DNA from: Aquatica leii
Taxonomy: Eukaryota; Arthropoda; Insecta; Coleoptera; Lampyridae
Assembly (NCBI GenBank): GCA_035610365.1
Contig: CM069435.1
Coordinates: 86,709,389 to 86,773,388, forward strand
DNA: 64,000 nt
Direction of reading: 5' to 3'
The notes below the pieces were generated by a model. The model worked only from the letters and a program-made list of their open reading frames with translations. It was not told the origin of the DNA and did not search any database. The position numbers and the translations under genes are program-made. Shown piece by piece: positions 1 through 11,650 of this stretch. Position 1 is the first letter of the stretch; each line of letters opens with the position of its first letter.

Positions 1-862
1 AACAGCAATATTACGGCGAAAATCTTTATAACATTATAAATTATAACGATAAAAGTCTTAGCAAACTTGACCTAGATTTAAATATGGATTTCAAGAATAG
101 AAAAATATAAACGGTGTTCCCTAAAAAAAACTGAGTCCTGTACACAGACTCAAAATATCAAGTTGTAAACGAGGAACGTCTAAACAAAAAGTATATCTTA
201 ACTTTTTCTCGTAAAATTATTATGGTTACTATCTCAGAAAGAGAACAAGTGGGCAACCCTGTATACACGTACACCGTACCGTATTTTAGAATGTATTTAT
301 ATATTTCCAACTGTGTATTTAGATATATACCGAGGACGTATAAATCGAAATACAGCACTGATTATCACCAATAATAAAGCACTGATCATGCGTTTTTGTG
401 GTTGCTTTGTAAATTATGCTATAGTTAATTTGTCGCAAAATTCGAAATAAAGTTCGGTTCAAAAATTTTGAAAGTTTGCACACCCTTCCTATTGAGTGCT
501 TGTCTGGTTGTTTTTGATACAGATTTTTTGTGTTCGAGCTTGAGTGAAATAAGATAAAGTTGCGTATTTTTATGCAAGCCAATTACGAGAATAAAAATTT
601 AATACTTCGTTTTTAATTATTTAAAAAAAAACAGAAAATTAGAAATTTTTATAATAATTGTTAGATCCAAAACTATTGGAATGTCTTTAACTTAGATAAT
701 ACATAAACAAGCCCAACCCAAAGGGCCTAAAAATCTTTGTCTTAACAAATTTTGATTTACTTAATTTTATCATGCATCAGGAATAAAAAACATGACTGGG
801 TGGTAATCCGAAATTTTTATATAAATACATATATTTTTGTAATTGAAAATAAAACAACGTAT
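1..862. other. intergenic, no gene seen
   Basis: AT-rich sequence downstream of RFC2. Only short open frames without recognisable domains or splice structure. Around 245-285 it contains a motif reading gggcaaccctgtatac, which resembles ends of Tc1/mariner-type insect repeats, but I could not find a matching second end. Confidence 0.5.
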
Positions 863-2093
863 TTAAGTGAAAGATTCAAACTCAACTCCCTGTCCAATCA
901 TACACAACCTTGCTAACAACCCAGACATTTGCAGTAACGTCGTTAACCCATCGACAATCTTCATATGAGTCACACCGATTTCCTGTAAAAAAAAAACGAA
1001 ATTAATAACAGTTGTGATACAACCCTGATTTCAACACACCTTAATAAACGACAACTTTAATGGCTCATTGACATCAAGATTCTTACACACTTTAAAAACA
1101 TTCTTAATTATATCTTCGGCCGAATAACCCAAATTCCATAAATGCTCCATTACTTTATAAGCAGCACGAATTTCGCCTTTAGTACACTCAATCAACATGT
1201 CCTTAATCAGAAGTGGATGCGGTTCATCACAGACTTTAAAAACATTTTCTGAATTAACAATACCAAAACCGTTGTATGTAGATTGGAGATTGTTAAGGGC
1301 TTGTCGCATGTCACCTTGTGCAGTAAAAACAATCGCTTCGAGTCCATCTTCAACATACTCTACCTAGAAGAAATTAATCAAACTGAGTGTTTATACAACA
1401 TTTACTGACATTTTCCTGTTGGCAAATTTGGATAACACGAGCTAATACTTGTGCATCAGTTAATTTCGAATAACGTAAAATTGCACACCGTGACTGTATC
1501 GCTTCAATGACCTTTTCACTATAGTTACAAGCTAGAGCAAATCGAGTTGTGTTACTGTATATTTCCATCGTACGCCTGAGTGCTTGTTGTGCTCCTTCAG
1601 TCATGCTATCAACTTCATCCAAAATAATTATCTTGTGTTTACCCGGTGGAAGAGTCACTTTTTGCTGTGCAAACATTTTAACTTTATTACGAACAACATC
1701 AATGCCACGATCATTCGATGCATTTAACTCGAGTACAGCATCTTTAAAAGCCGGGCCTAATAGAATTTTCGCCAGGCATAATATAGTGGTAGTTTTACCT
1801 ACTCCAGGTGGACCCTACAGCTCACATTATATGTTTTATAATTCATCTATGGATAGTTACCGCAATTATTATATTTGGAACATTTCCCTGTTTAGAAAAT
1901 ATAGATAAACGTCTAATTGTATCCTCATTTCCAACAATGTCTTCAAACGACTGAGGTCTGTACTTTTCTATCCTAATTACAAGAAATTTTGAAAAACTAA
2001 GGTGAGAATGTTGATATTTTACCAAGGAAGATTATGCTGGGGATGTTTCGATGTACTTGTAGGTTCCGAATCTACTTCCATTGAGTCGGTCAT
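863..2093 (-). CDS. RFC2: replication factor C subunit 2 (Drosophila RfC4/RfC40 type)
   Basis: Clamp-loader ATPase subunit that helps load PCNA onto primed DNA in the nucleus. Five coding exons, read right to left: 2093-2023, 1972-1861, 1814-1410, 1363-1040 and 982-863; all introns are about 46-57 nt with GT-AG ends. The joined frame is 343 residues, against 354 for human RFC2. Visible motifs: N-terminal PWIEKYRPQ box, Walker [10 protein letters not shown], Walker B region LDEVDSM (DEVD where the human subunit has DEAD), the SRC arginine-finger motif in [10 protein letters not shown], and the conserved collar region around [12 protein letters not shown]. The start ATG at 2093 opens a short acidic N-terminus typical of the family. 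It stands alone on this strand. The nearest downstream elements are the repeat block at 2.47 kb (5' side) and plain intergenic DNA (3' side). The family call is firm; I assign subunit 2 rather than 4 or 5 because the MEIYS and [11 protein letters not shown] blocks match RFC2. Confidence 0.95.
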
Positions 2094-2468
2094 TATTTAA
2101 ACCAAATTTAAAACCGAAACAGCCGAAGAAAATTTAAACTAGCCTATTAAAAATGTTGAGGTTATGAGCTTCCCTCCAATTTTTATATATAAAGTGCGTC
2201 ACAAGAAATTAAAAACACCTGCGCACACATAGACATGAAAACCTAAAACCTAACTTCGCATCAATGAGCTACCGCAAATTCAAAATATTTCGACACAAGC
2301 AACACTTTTTCGTTTTTTAGATTTTCAAAAAAAACTAATTGACCCCATTGAAAATTTAGCGAATTTTTCGGTTGCTTTTTATAAGTTTTTTTTTAATTAC
2401 GACGTTTTCGATTATTTTACGTACATACGAAGTCGATGTTACCAAGCCTCCAAATCGCTGCTATTTTT

Positions 2469-4030
2469 GAAGTGAAACTTCTTTATCGGCGTTGGAAAAA
2501 AATTTACCGTCACATTTTACGCGTCACGTCACATTTTTTATCGTCACATTTTTCCGTAGCGTAGCGACGTGATAAATAATATATCAATACTAAAGTGATC
2601 AACAAAATCAAAGGCTTTATTTTAATTCTAATTCCAGTGGATTTTTAACAAAAGTAAGTAATTATATCTATTTTTCTAATACTTGGGTGGAATTAATTGA
2701 CATAGAGTATAAATTCTGAAATATGTTATTAATTTAAATTTAAAATATTTAAGGTTAACCTCAGTTTCTGATTGAACGATGACATTTAAAATTTAATATA
2801 TTTAAGGTTAACCTCAGTTTCTGATTGAACGATGACATTTAAAATTTAATATTTTAAGGTTAACCTCAGTTTCTGATTGAACGATGACATTTAAAATTTA
2901 ATATATTTAAGGTTAACCTCAGTTTCTGATTGAACGATGACATTTAAAATTTAATATTTTAAGGTTAACCTCAGTTTCTGATTGAACGATGACATTTTAA
3001 ATTTAATATATTTAAGGTTAACCGCAGTTTCTGTTTGAACGATGACAATGATAGTAATAATTCTATTACAATTAATGAAATGCTGTAATAATAAATAATA
3101 GTAGCAAAAAGTTAAAGTGAAATAATTGTATTATTTGTATTCATGTCTACTATAATAAAATCCTTTTGTTTAAAATTTATCTAATTTTAAATTTAAGATA
3201 TTTAAGGTTAACCTCAGTTTCTTATTGTAACTATCGGTCAATGTATATGATTTCATTAAAATAGTATTTATTAATTAATAAGACTGCTAATTTAATGAAC
3301 ATCAATTAATTGGCATAGAGTATAAATTCTGAAATATGTTATTAATTTTTGTAAATCAATTAACTAATTTTTGTAGATTCAATTTCATATTTCAGTTACC
3401 ATAAGCCATTAATTATTAAATTTAAGATATTTAAGGTTAACCTCAATTTCTGATTGAACGATGACAATGATAGTAATAATTCTATTTCAATTAATGAAAT
3501 GCTGTAATAATCTTAGTAGCAAAAAGTTAAAGTGAAACACGGTTGGTTCAGACGAAGAGTACTTTCAGTTTCTCCAACGCAGTAGGGATAGCATGTCGCT
3601 TATTTCGTTACGCGTCACATTTTTAATTAATACGACTGCTAATTTAATGAACATCAATTAATTGGCATAGAGTATAAATTCTGAAATATGTTATTAATTT
3701 TTGTAAATCAATTAACTAATTTTTGTAGATTCAATTTCATATTTCAGTTACCATAAGCCATTAATTACAAAAATATATAATAACGATGACAATGATAGTA
3801 ATAATTCTATTACAATTAATGAAATGCTGTAATAATCTTAGTAGCAAAAAGTTAAAGTGAAATAATTGTATTATTTGTATTCATGTCTATGATAATAAAA
3901 TTCTTTTGTTTAAACTTTATCTAATTTAACTTTATTTAACCAATTTCTGAAAAATTGCATGTAGATCATTTTGCGAAAAATAAGGCCATAAAGAAGTTTC
4001 ACTTCTTACATGTGTACACTAGTACACGCC
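2469..4030. mobile_element. non-autonomous element with inverted ends and nested repeats
   Basis: Begins GAAGTGAAACTTCTTTAT (2469-2486). The exact reverse complement lies at 3988-4005, followed by a short palindromic block around GTGTACACTAGTACAC ending near 4030. No coding capacity. Inside are a 52/53-bp tandem array (2751-3066), a block of about 115 bp present twice (about 3298-3413 and 3651-3768), and a module with GATGACAATGATAGTAATAATTCTAT at about 3041, 3461 and 3784. A short block at 3538-3618 (GGTTGGTTCAGACGAAGAG) is shared with a second family member at 60252-60547, which also has the same left end and the same GTACACTAGTACACGC right end. This looks like a non-autonomous DNA transposon or Helitron-like repeat that expanded internally. 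Superfamily not determined. Confidence 0.7.
2751..3066. repeat. 52/53-bp tandem array, six units
   Basis: Units start with AAGGTTAACCTCAGTTTCTG at 2751, 2804, 2856, 2909, 2961 and 3014. Spacing alternates 53, 52, 53, 52, 53 because every other unit has TATATTT or TATTTT at its end, so the real period is a 105-bp dimer. The last unit has small changes (CCGCAG, CTGTTTG). Related single units occur at about 3200 and 3430. Confidence 0.9.
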
Positions 4031-5653
4031 CTCATTTTTTTCATTGTTAGCTTCCACGAAATAATAGAGCTACACTTCGGTTTTTGAGCGCGTACTGAAT
4101 TGGTGTTCCGTAATCAAATTTCAATGCTCTTCGTCACTATAGAAATACTGCTTATACTAAAAACTTTTTCAAAAATCTGTACTGACACCACTGGTAACAA
4201 AGAGGTATTGTATAGCGTCACTAAATAATAAAAAGTTACATACATCGACCTGGCAACAAGCGTACACAATATTGTAAGAGATAGAAATCGTATTTGTAAA
4301 CAAACGATAAGCACTACTTGTCAAACTTTTACATATTCCTATTACCAGCTAAAGATACATTGTATTTATATTCCATGTTTAAGGTTTGATTCAATTAATT
4401 TTAATATCTAGGTACTTCAATAATGCTGCTAGAACCGTTTCTAAAATTTGTAGTGCGTACCGTAAACATAAACAAATGTAGACGTCTTTCAAGATCTCGT
4501 GAAATGTGGCGCTGTAGTCTGTATATGTCAAAATGTTGTTATAATCCGTCATACAAACATTCGTCGGTACATTTTTCTAACCTATCTCTGCTTTTATCGT
4601 TGTATTTGTTGTTAATAAGTCTTTAGGTATTATTATAAATAAATTAATTTTTATTTAATAAATAAATATCTGAATATTTTTAATTTTTATTCACGTGAGT
4701 GCCTTTTAAATAGACTAACGTTTTTGAAATTCAGATAGATTTGTCAAATTTTTGACTTAGTATATTAATTCCGATTTTCGACTCAAGGTCATAGTTCACG
4801 ACATAATGAAATGCCTCTACTTTGTGTATTTCTTCTTCCAGAGGGAAGCGTAGTTTTCCGATGTTGCCAGGTCGAAGTGACATATCTATGCTTTAACCTC
4901 AATACGTGCTATTATCGCAAATATTATACTAGTAAGCGTCGTAAGCGAATACTGTTCGGGACACGGGCTTTCTAGCAATGGGTGCGTTTAGGTAGACTCA
5001 GCGGTGCTCAGCAGCTATTCTCAGTTGAATGCACTTTTGAATTTTTTAAAGATCACAGGTCATCATTGAGGTCATGAAAAGTATATATGTGCCCTCTCAT
5101 ACAGTTGGTGGATATGTATAAACAATTTCAAAACGGTAGCTTTTGTGGTTTCGGAGGAGTCTTCACCCAAAGAAAAATAGCTTTGTAGTAGATTGGCAAA
5201 TTGGCATGCATCATATGTGCATATAATTTTATTAATGGAGAAACTAACAACCCAAAGCAACCTTAAATTGTTACAAAACGATAGTAAAGTATAATAGCGT
5301 ACAATTTTGGGATTGTTTAAAAAACTGTAACCCAATAAAATGGCAGAAATTTAACGTTATCTCAGGTAATAAAAGTTACGTTTATTTAACGTCATTGGTC
5401 ATTAATGGTTGCTTGGGACGACTAGATATTTTTACATTCCTTACTGTAGTATCTAAGATTCAATTTATGTCTTTAAAGGAATACTCAACTATATTAAACT
5501 TTGTTTTAATGCCCCCCTACTATTGCAAATAATCCGTGCGGGTACAGTGACCACTATCATCACCACCACTATAAAGAACTTGTATAACCTAAAAATCGGT
5601 TGTATAACTTTTTACATTTTTAGAAGATAATACCATATAGCACTAAGCCAAAA
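4031..5653. other. intergenic, no gene seen
   Basis: No reading frame here has recognisable family motifs or consistent splice sites. The short open frames at 4114-4314, 4423-4626 and 5072-5335 lack domains. The right 150 bp is the likely TOM7 promoter. Confidence 0.5.
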
Positions 5654-5918
5654 ATGGCTACGTTATCAGAAGAATCCTTAGAAAGATTCTCCGCGATAGT
5701 GGAAATTGGTAAAACCATTTTCCATTATGCGTTTATACCGACTGTTCTTTACATGGGTACGTATGGTCACCGATTAACTTCAAATTAAAAAAATTTTAAA
5801 TAGGTTTTCAAAAAGGTGCAGATCCTGGGATGCCAGAATTATCAATTATGAAGTAAGTAATTTTTATATGCTTGTAATACATAATTAATGATTGGTTTCA
5901 ATTAGCTTATTCTGGTGA
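5654..5918 (+). CDS. Tom7: TOM7, mitochondrial import receptor subunit
   Basis: Small tail-spanning subunit of the outer-membrane TOM complex, which modulates assembly of the translocase. Three exons: 5654-5756, 5804-5852 and a 13-nt last exon 5906-5918, joined at GT-AG introns of 47 and 53 nt. The product is 54 residues, the usual TOM7 length. It shows the family core: a basic/hydrophobic segment with GKTIFHYAFIPTVLYMG followed by the signature GADPGMPE and a C-terminal end LFW. Without the last splice, the frame would stop after IMK; with it, the end matches the family's (S/N)L(L/F)W tail, so I chose the three-exon model. It lies tail to tail with ATP-citrate lyase, 334 bp apart. Confidence 0.9.
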
Positions 5919-6252
5919 ACCATCGATATTGGTAGTTTTAGTAAATAAAATGTTTTTTTACATAAATAAATTTTATCGATATTGCTCAAATGGTTTCTCA
6001 AATACCTCGTTCCAGTTAAAAACAGATAAAATAAATAAGATTTATTTTCAAAAGGCATTTCATGATTAAATAAAAAACGGAATGAGTGCAAATAATCTTA
6101 GCTCTATACAGCATGCAACAACATTTGTGTAATCTAACATTAATATATATATATATTACAAATAAAAAATCTATTAAAAACGGTTACATAAATTAAAGCT
6201 CCCGTAAACAATTTTATCCTTACTAAATAGATAAATGCTTTGAATCTTATAG
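5919..6252. other. shared 3' region of TOM7 and ACLY
   Basis: The convergent gap between two genes. It holds an AT-rich stretch and a short TA microsatellite at about 6142-6156. No gene seen. Confidence 0.6.
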
Positions 6253-9200
6253 TTAATTGTTGTATTGTTCAGGTAGAACATAAGAGATGTCATCCCAGGG
6301 ATGTCTGTATAGTCCTTGTTTTAACCGTTTTTGATCCATGTAATGACCAATGAATCCGATCGAACGCCCTAATACGAACAAAGAATTAATGGCACCGATG
6401 TTGATGTATTCTTGTGCCTCTTCTCTGGTGAAGCTTCCACAGTGTCTTAACATATCAACAAAACTAGTCGCGATTACTCCATCTACGTTTAAAATTAAAT
6501 TTGGTTTCTTGCTCGTTGTGATTTTTTCAACTTCCAAAGCATATTTTAACAATGGGTTTGCTGGAAAGTTTTCCAAGACGTAGTCTTTGATGATTTGTAC
6601 TCTTTGATCGGGGTTGTTAATGGATTTAATTCGATGGCCGATACCCATAATTAGCTGTCCTTTATTTCGCATTTGGTTGACAAATTCAGCTGGGTGCATA
6701 CCTGCATCGTAACCTTCGCTAAACTGTTTAGCTGCACCATCGAGTGCACCACCGAATCTGTCTCCAATGGTTAGAAGACCAGATACCAAACTTGATACTA
6801 AATCTTTACCAGCACGTGCACAAACTATAGTGTTGTGTGCTCCCGATACTGCCGGACCGTGATCGGCTGTGACCATTAAGCACATTTCGAAGAATTTACA
6901 CACGTACGGAGGCAAACACCTTTGGAACCACAACAACGAGATTACACCACCAATTCCGACGTTTTTATTTAATACGTCCGAAATTGGCATTCCTAAAACA
7001 TAAGACTTATTAAAATCGTATAGAGTACTTTACAATACGAACCGGCATATAATAACTCCTGTCCTCTTTCGTCGCAAATTGAAGTCATGAAGCTTGCTGG
7101 TTTTCGAATTAATCCAAGTTCGCGTGCCCAATTATAGTCCATTGGTACTGTTGGTGGAGGTACTTCGGGTTTTGGTACTATTATACCTTTTTTAACAAGG
7201 TTCTGGTAGACATTTTGAATGATATCACCTAAGGTATCGAAAGAATCAGGTACAAAAGCTCCAGCTGCTTTAAGGGCATCGTTTTTGGAATTGGCAGTTT
7301 CTTTGTTGGATTGTGCGCATGAACCGGCGTGTCCGAATTGTACTTCAGATGTGAACATTCCAGCACAGGTACCTATGCACCAGGCAATTAACGGTTTTGT
7401 GATTGCTTTTGTTTGTAGTGCCTGACAAACTTCGTATTCTTCGACACCACCGACTTCTCCCAATAGTACAATCATTTTAATGTTGTCATCATTTTGATAT
7501 CTCATTATGAAGTCCATGAAAGTCGTGCCTGGGTATCTGTCGCCACCTATGGCGACTCCTTCGTACACGCCATCAGTTGCTTTTGAAACAATGTTGTTCA
7601 ACTCATTTGACATGCCACCAGATCTTGAAACGTAAGCTACACTACCTGGTCGGTACAATTTTGAATGCAAGATGTTGTCCATCATGCCACCGGTGTTACC
7701 GATTTTAAAGCAGCCTGGTTTGAGACCACCGACAGTTGCTGGTCCTATAATAGAAACGTTTTTCTCATTCGCTAACTTGATTAATTTTCTGGTCATGTTT
7801 TCGGGTATGCCTTCAGCAATAATGGCTATTGTGCGTATCTGTGGATACTCCATGGTTTCCACTGTACTTTGATAGGCGGATCTTAGTGAAGCAAAGTTTA
7901 CCATAACATCAGCATCTGAATGCTTCTTCATTGCGTCTTCCATTTTTTTATACACTGGTACTAATACTTCTTTATGTCCCCAGTAAAATTTCTGCTTGTG
8001 GTCGCCAGTAAATGGATAAACAATTGCAACAACGCTTGGTTCTTCTCGTCTACACACGAAGTCAAAATCAAGCATGCTCTGCACCGCGCGTGTTTGCATA
8101 CCCCAAACAATTGCCTTTGTATTCGCTGAAAATAACGGCACGGTACTGGATACTCCATCGCCCTAACAAAATTAAAATAAAAAGGTACAAACTCTATAAT
8201 TGCCAATCCATGACCCAAAAGCACCCAAAACTTCAATGATTCTACATAAAATGATTGCGCCAATAAATTTAAAAAAATTTACCTGTTGCATTGGTTCTGG
8301 CAGGTTTAATTCTACATGGTTTGGTCCGGAATCCTAAACAGGTGTTGCAAATTCACTTAAGCAGATCTAACTATTTTGTGCGAGCAAGTGTTAAAACATG
8401 AAAAAAACCAAAACACGCTTTTGTTATACGGAAGAAGCTAATGCGACATTGCTTAAACTTTCTTATTTCCATTCGATATAAAATACTGTACCTTTCAACA
8501 TTTTTGCGTGTTACTTTGCAACAAAGTTTAACTAAAACATGCATCAAAAACAACATGCAAAAATTTGTACGTCACAAAGCTTAAGCAATGACAAATGAAT
8601 AACAAAACACAAGCGAGCTATGAACCAAACCACAATAAAATAAGCCAGAAGCACCTACCTGAACTACCCGATTACATAAATAAGTGGAGGTGGTCCCGGT
8701 CATATCGAAAGCTGGGACTTTATCAGTCTGTCCACCAGGTAATAAAAAATTAGCTGTAGCGAATTCTGTAATGTTGTTTTCAATTGGAATTGGTTTTTTC
8801 CCTAGCGCCATTCCACAAATCGAAGTCATGTGCGTTTCAGGACCAAAAACATATAGGGGAACACCTAAAAGAATCATTAAAAGTCTTGAAGGTAACTAGT
8901 CAAAAATTTACCCAGATTTTGTCCAACTTCACGCATTCGTCTCAAACCTTCTTGATAATTTGGACCAGCGCGCCTAACGAAAATTGAAATTTTGTGCTCA
9001 ATTAACCTCGGTTGATACTCTTGCAGAGCTGTTATAATGCCTCTAAATGTAGCAGCGACGTTTGTAAAATTGGCGATACCTCCACCAGTAATCAAAACTT
9101 TTCCATCTGGATGTTTTTCCTGAGTCATTAAAGATAAAATTGTCTTTGCATATTCATAAGTTTGTTGTTCAGATGGTGCACCCGAATACTCTCCGTAATT

Positions 9201-10371
9201 AGCTAACTCCTTAGCACCTCCCAAATCGCATATAGTATCGCTGTAAATAACAGAAGCACCACCACCGGCAACCATAGTCCAAATCCGTCCCGATTTATTT
9301 AAAATTGTTAACTTCAGGCTAGCACCTGATTTTGCATCTAAGTCTGCTATGTAAGCTTCTTCAGGATATGCATCACGTCCAAATGGTGGTGGGTAGTCGA
9401 TTTCGCCCCAAATAGGTTTACACAAAAAATCTGCTGTCGCATCAAGCTTCGCAGCTAGATCCAACACATAAATCTCTTTATCCGTAACAACCAAAGGATT
9501 AATTTCCAAGTAGGTAAAATACAAATCAACATAGAGTGAGTACAGTTTATGTATGAATTTACCAATCATGGCTTTTTTACCACTTGCCACCTGGTTTAAT
9601 AATTTCTTTTCGATTTCAGCTGCATCGATTGTTTCACCAACGGGGACATCTAGTTTAACTGCTTTTGAGTCAACATCGCCCACATCAACACCACCTTGGT
9701 GATAGAATAATATTGTATCAGCATGTCGGTGCGAGTAAATACAAACATACACTTCTTCATTGTCTTTATGAGGTACGAACGGTTCAATTATAAAATTACG
9801 TAATTTACCCACCGCTTCACCAATCTTTTGATCTTTATTCATTCGTTCCGTTATCCATTGCTGCACTTCGGCAAAGTCTTTGTTTACGGCAATCAGACCT
9901 GTAATACAAATAAATCAAAATTGCACCTATAACTTATGCAACATATAACACTGATTTTTAACAGCAGGAACTAAAACTTGACGATAAAAATGATCTGATC
10001 TAAATACAAAAAAACGAGGACGAAAACAATGACCTCGTAACCTAAACGAAACTATCACAACGATAACGAATTTAATTTCGCAATTTTTAGTTAATGTATG
10101 TAAAAACCACCAAACAATATTAATTTAAACAATAGAAGGTGATTAACATAATATAATCGACTTTACCTAATTTGCCACGTCTTTTAATAAGTTGATCAGG
10201 TTTGACAACTAATTTGTTAGTCTTCAACCACGGGTGCGAATCAACTAGATCTGTGAATTTGGTTTGGGGATCGACCGATGCAAATCTGCATTTAACTGCA
10301 GCGGTGCCTTCAGGTAACTGTCTATTAATGAGGTCCTTGCCAGTTGCTTCTCGTATCGCTTTAGCTGACAT
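6253..10371 (-). CDS. ACLY: ATP-citrate lyase (ATP-citrate synthase)
   Basis: Cytosolic enzyme that makes acetyl-CoA and oxaloacetate from citrate, ATP and CoA, feeding fatty-acid synthesis and protein acetylation. Six coding exons, right to left: 10371-10167, 9898-8912, 8864-8659, 8333-8283, 8162-7043 and 6992-6253. All junctions keep phase, giving 1,102 residues against 1,101 in human. Visible parts: N-terminal ATP-grasp/citrate-binding half ([40 protein letters not shown]), a divergent linker, a CoA-ligase region ([23 protein letters not shown]) with the active-site histidine in FGHAGSCAQ, and the citrate-synthase-like C-terminus ([38 protein letters not shown]). The linker is the only strongly diverged part, as usual in the family. 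The 51-nt exon 8283-8333 is in phase 0 on both sides and sits in that linker, so it could be skipped without breaking the frame. Confidence 0.98.
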
Positions 10372-10433
10372 TTCTTAGCACTATAAAGGTGAGATTTGTG
10401 TTAAAAAGCTGTTTACAGAAGAAAGTACTCACC

Positions 10434-10560
10434 AAAGAACCGGTTTAAAAGAAGAAAGTTAAGTGACCTGACTGGTGAAGTGTCCTGAGTGTAAATGGCA
10501 ACGTTGTTACATTCACGCACGAAAATCGTACGATGCCCCTTCTACTTTTAAACCTTTTTT
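10434..10560 (-). other. candidate 5' UTR exon 1b of ACLY
   Basis: The coding first exon has an acceptor (CACCTTTATAG) just upstream, at 10381, ten bases before the ATG. A strong donor, CTTTG followed by GTGAGTAC, ends at 10433. A non-coding first exon upstream of this donor would splice to 10380. Its 5' end is not visible; the right boundary given is a guess. Confidence 0.4.
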
Positions 10561-10846
10561 CTTGGCGTTATTGTTAATTACTTAACGGGCGATCAAATTG
10601 GTTTTTTATAATTGGTAGCGGCGTCGATATTTGTGCTGGAAAAAATGGTTCGCGCAGCGTTCTTATAGTCGTTTTCGTGACATTGAAAAGGTCAACGAGA
10701 CGGATAAGAGATAACTGGAAGGAAAGAATTTTTGGGTCAACGCGGATAAAACGGTCATCGTATTGCTTACTTACACTAAAATAGGCCACATTTTGAGGTT
10801 AGAATTTTTTAAAAGTCATTGGCAAAAACAAACGAAGAACACTTAC

Positions 10847-10910
10847 CTGCAAGTTAAAACAAAATGGACGTATAAAGCCTAATGCACACTAACGAAAGTT
10901 TTAACTGAAA
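10847..10910 (-). other. candidate 5' UTR exon 1a of ACLY
   Basis: A donor with a perfect CAG/GTAAGTG context lies with its exon end at 10847 on the minus strand, and no coding frame enters it. It is a good candidate for a distal non-coding first exon spliced to the acceptor at 10381, which would give ACLY two alternative promoters. The 5' boundary is a guess. Confidence 0.4.
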
Positions 10911-11650
10911 CGAAACGGCGATGACAATTTCTTGAATATTTAATGATACGTGACGTTTTATACAAACGTTAATCCGCTACACGACTACAATTTCAGGTTG
11001 TGCGCGTGTCATAACAAATATTTTAACGAAACATTCAGCTTAAATTAAAGAATTCCCCACGTTATAATTAAACAAAAATTTCCTAATCACCAACGTGAAC
11101 AACTACCCTTAATTGGAAATCCTTAAACTGTGATTTTTAAAAATTTAATTATTCAATAAATTATGCAACAGTAACGGTTTAGTCTGCACACGTTCTTATC
11201 AATTTGTTTGTTTTAGTATAATAACTGCCAGAGATAACCACATTTTGTTGTGTGGGTGGACTCTGTACTGTTTGCTTTCTTCTCATTTGTATCTACCACT
11301 CCATCTTTTCATTTTCTTCCTTTCTTTCCTTATGAACAAATCGTTTTGTTTTCTCTATATAGTTTGTTCCCAGATTAAAAAAATTATGAACAAAAAAAAA
11401 GCTACAAAGTTCAAATACGACTCACTGTGTATATAAATTATTCTATACACTTGGTGATTTTAATTTAGGGGAGTTTATCATTTAGTGTCGACTTACGTTC
11501 ATGACAACTAGATGCGAATTAATTGTAAACAGAAATCGATAGAAACTGGAGACGTTTGTCAGAATGTTCAAAATGACACGTCAAGAAAAGGTTAAAATGT
11601 GAAACTGTATGTATTTGTTTATTTAATTATTTTTAAGATAAGAAGAAAAA
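10911..11650. other. divergent promoter region between ACLY and golgin
   Basis: AT-rich with no gene seen. It separates two divergently transcribed genes, so it should hold the promoters of both. A 63-codon open frame at 11245-11436 has no recognisable content. Confidence 0.5.

Noticed and set aside
245..285. Possible end of a Tc1/mariner-type MITE
   Set aside because: Only one end could be seen; no inverted partner in 0-860.
1549..1908. 119-codon plus-strand frame over RFC2
   Set aside because: Antisense shadow of conserved RFC2 exons.
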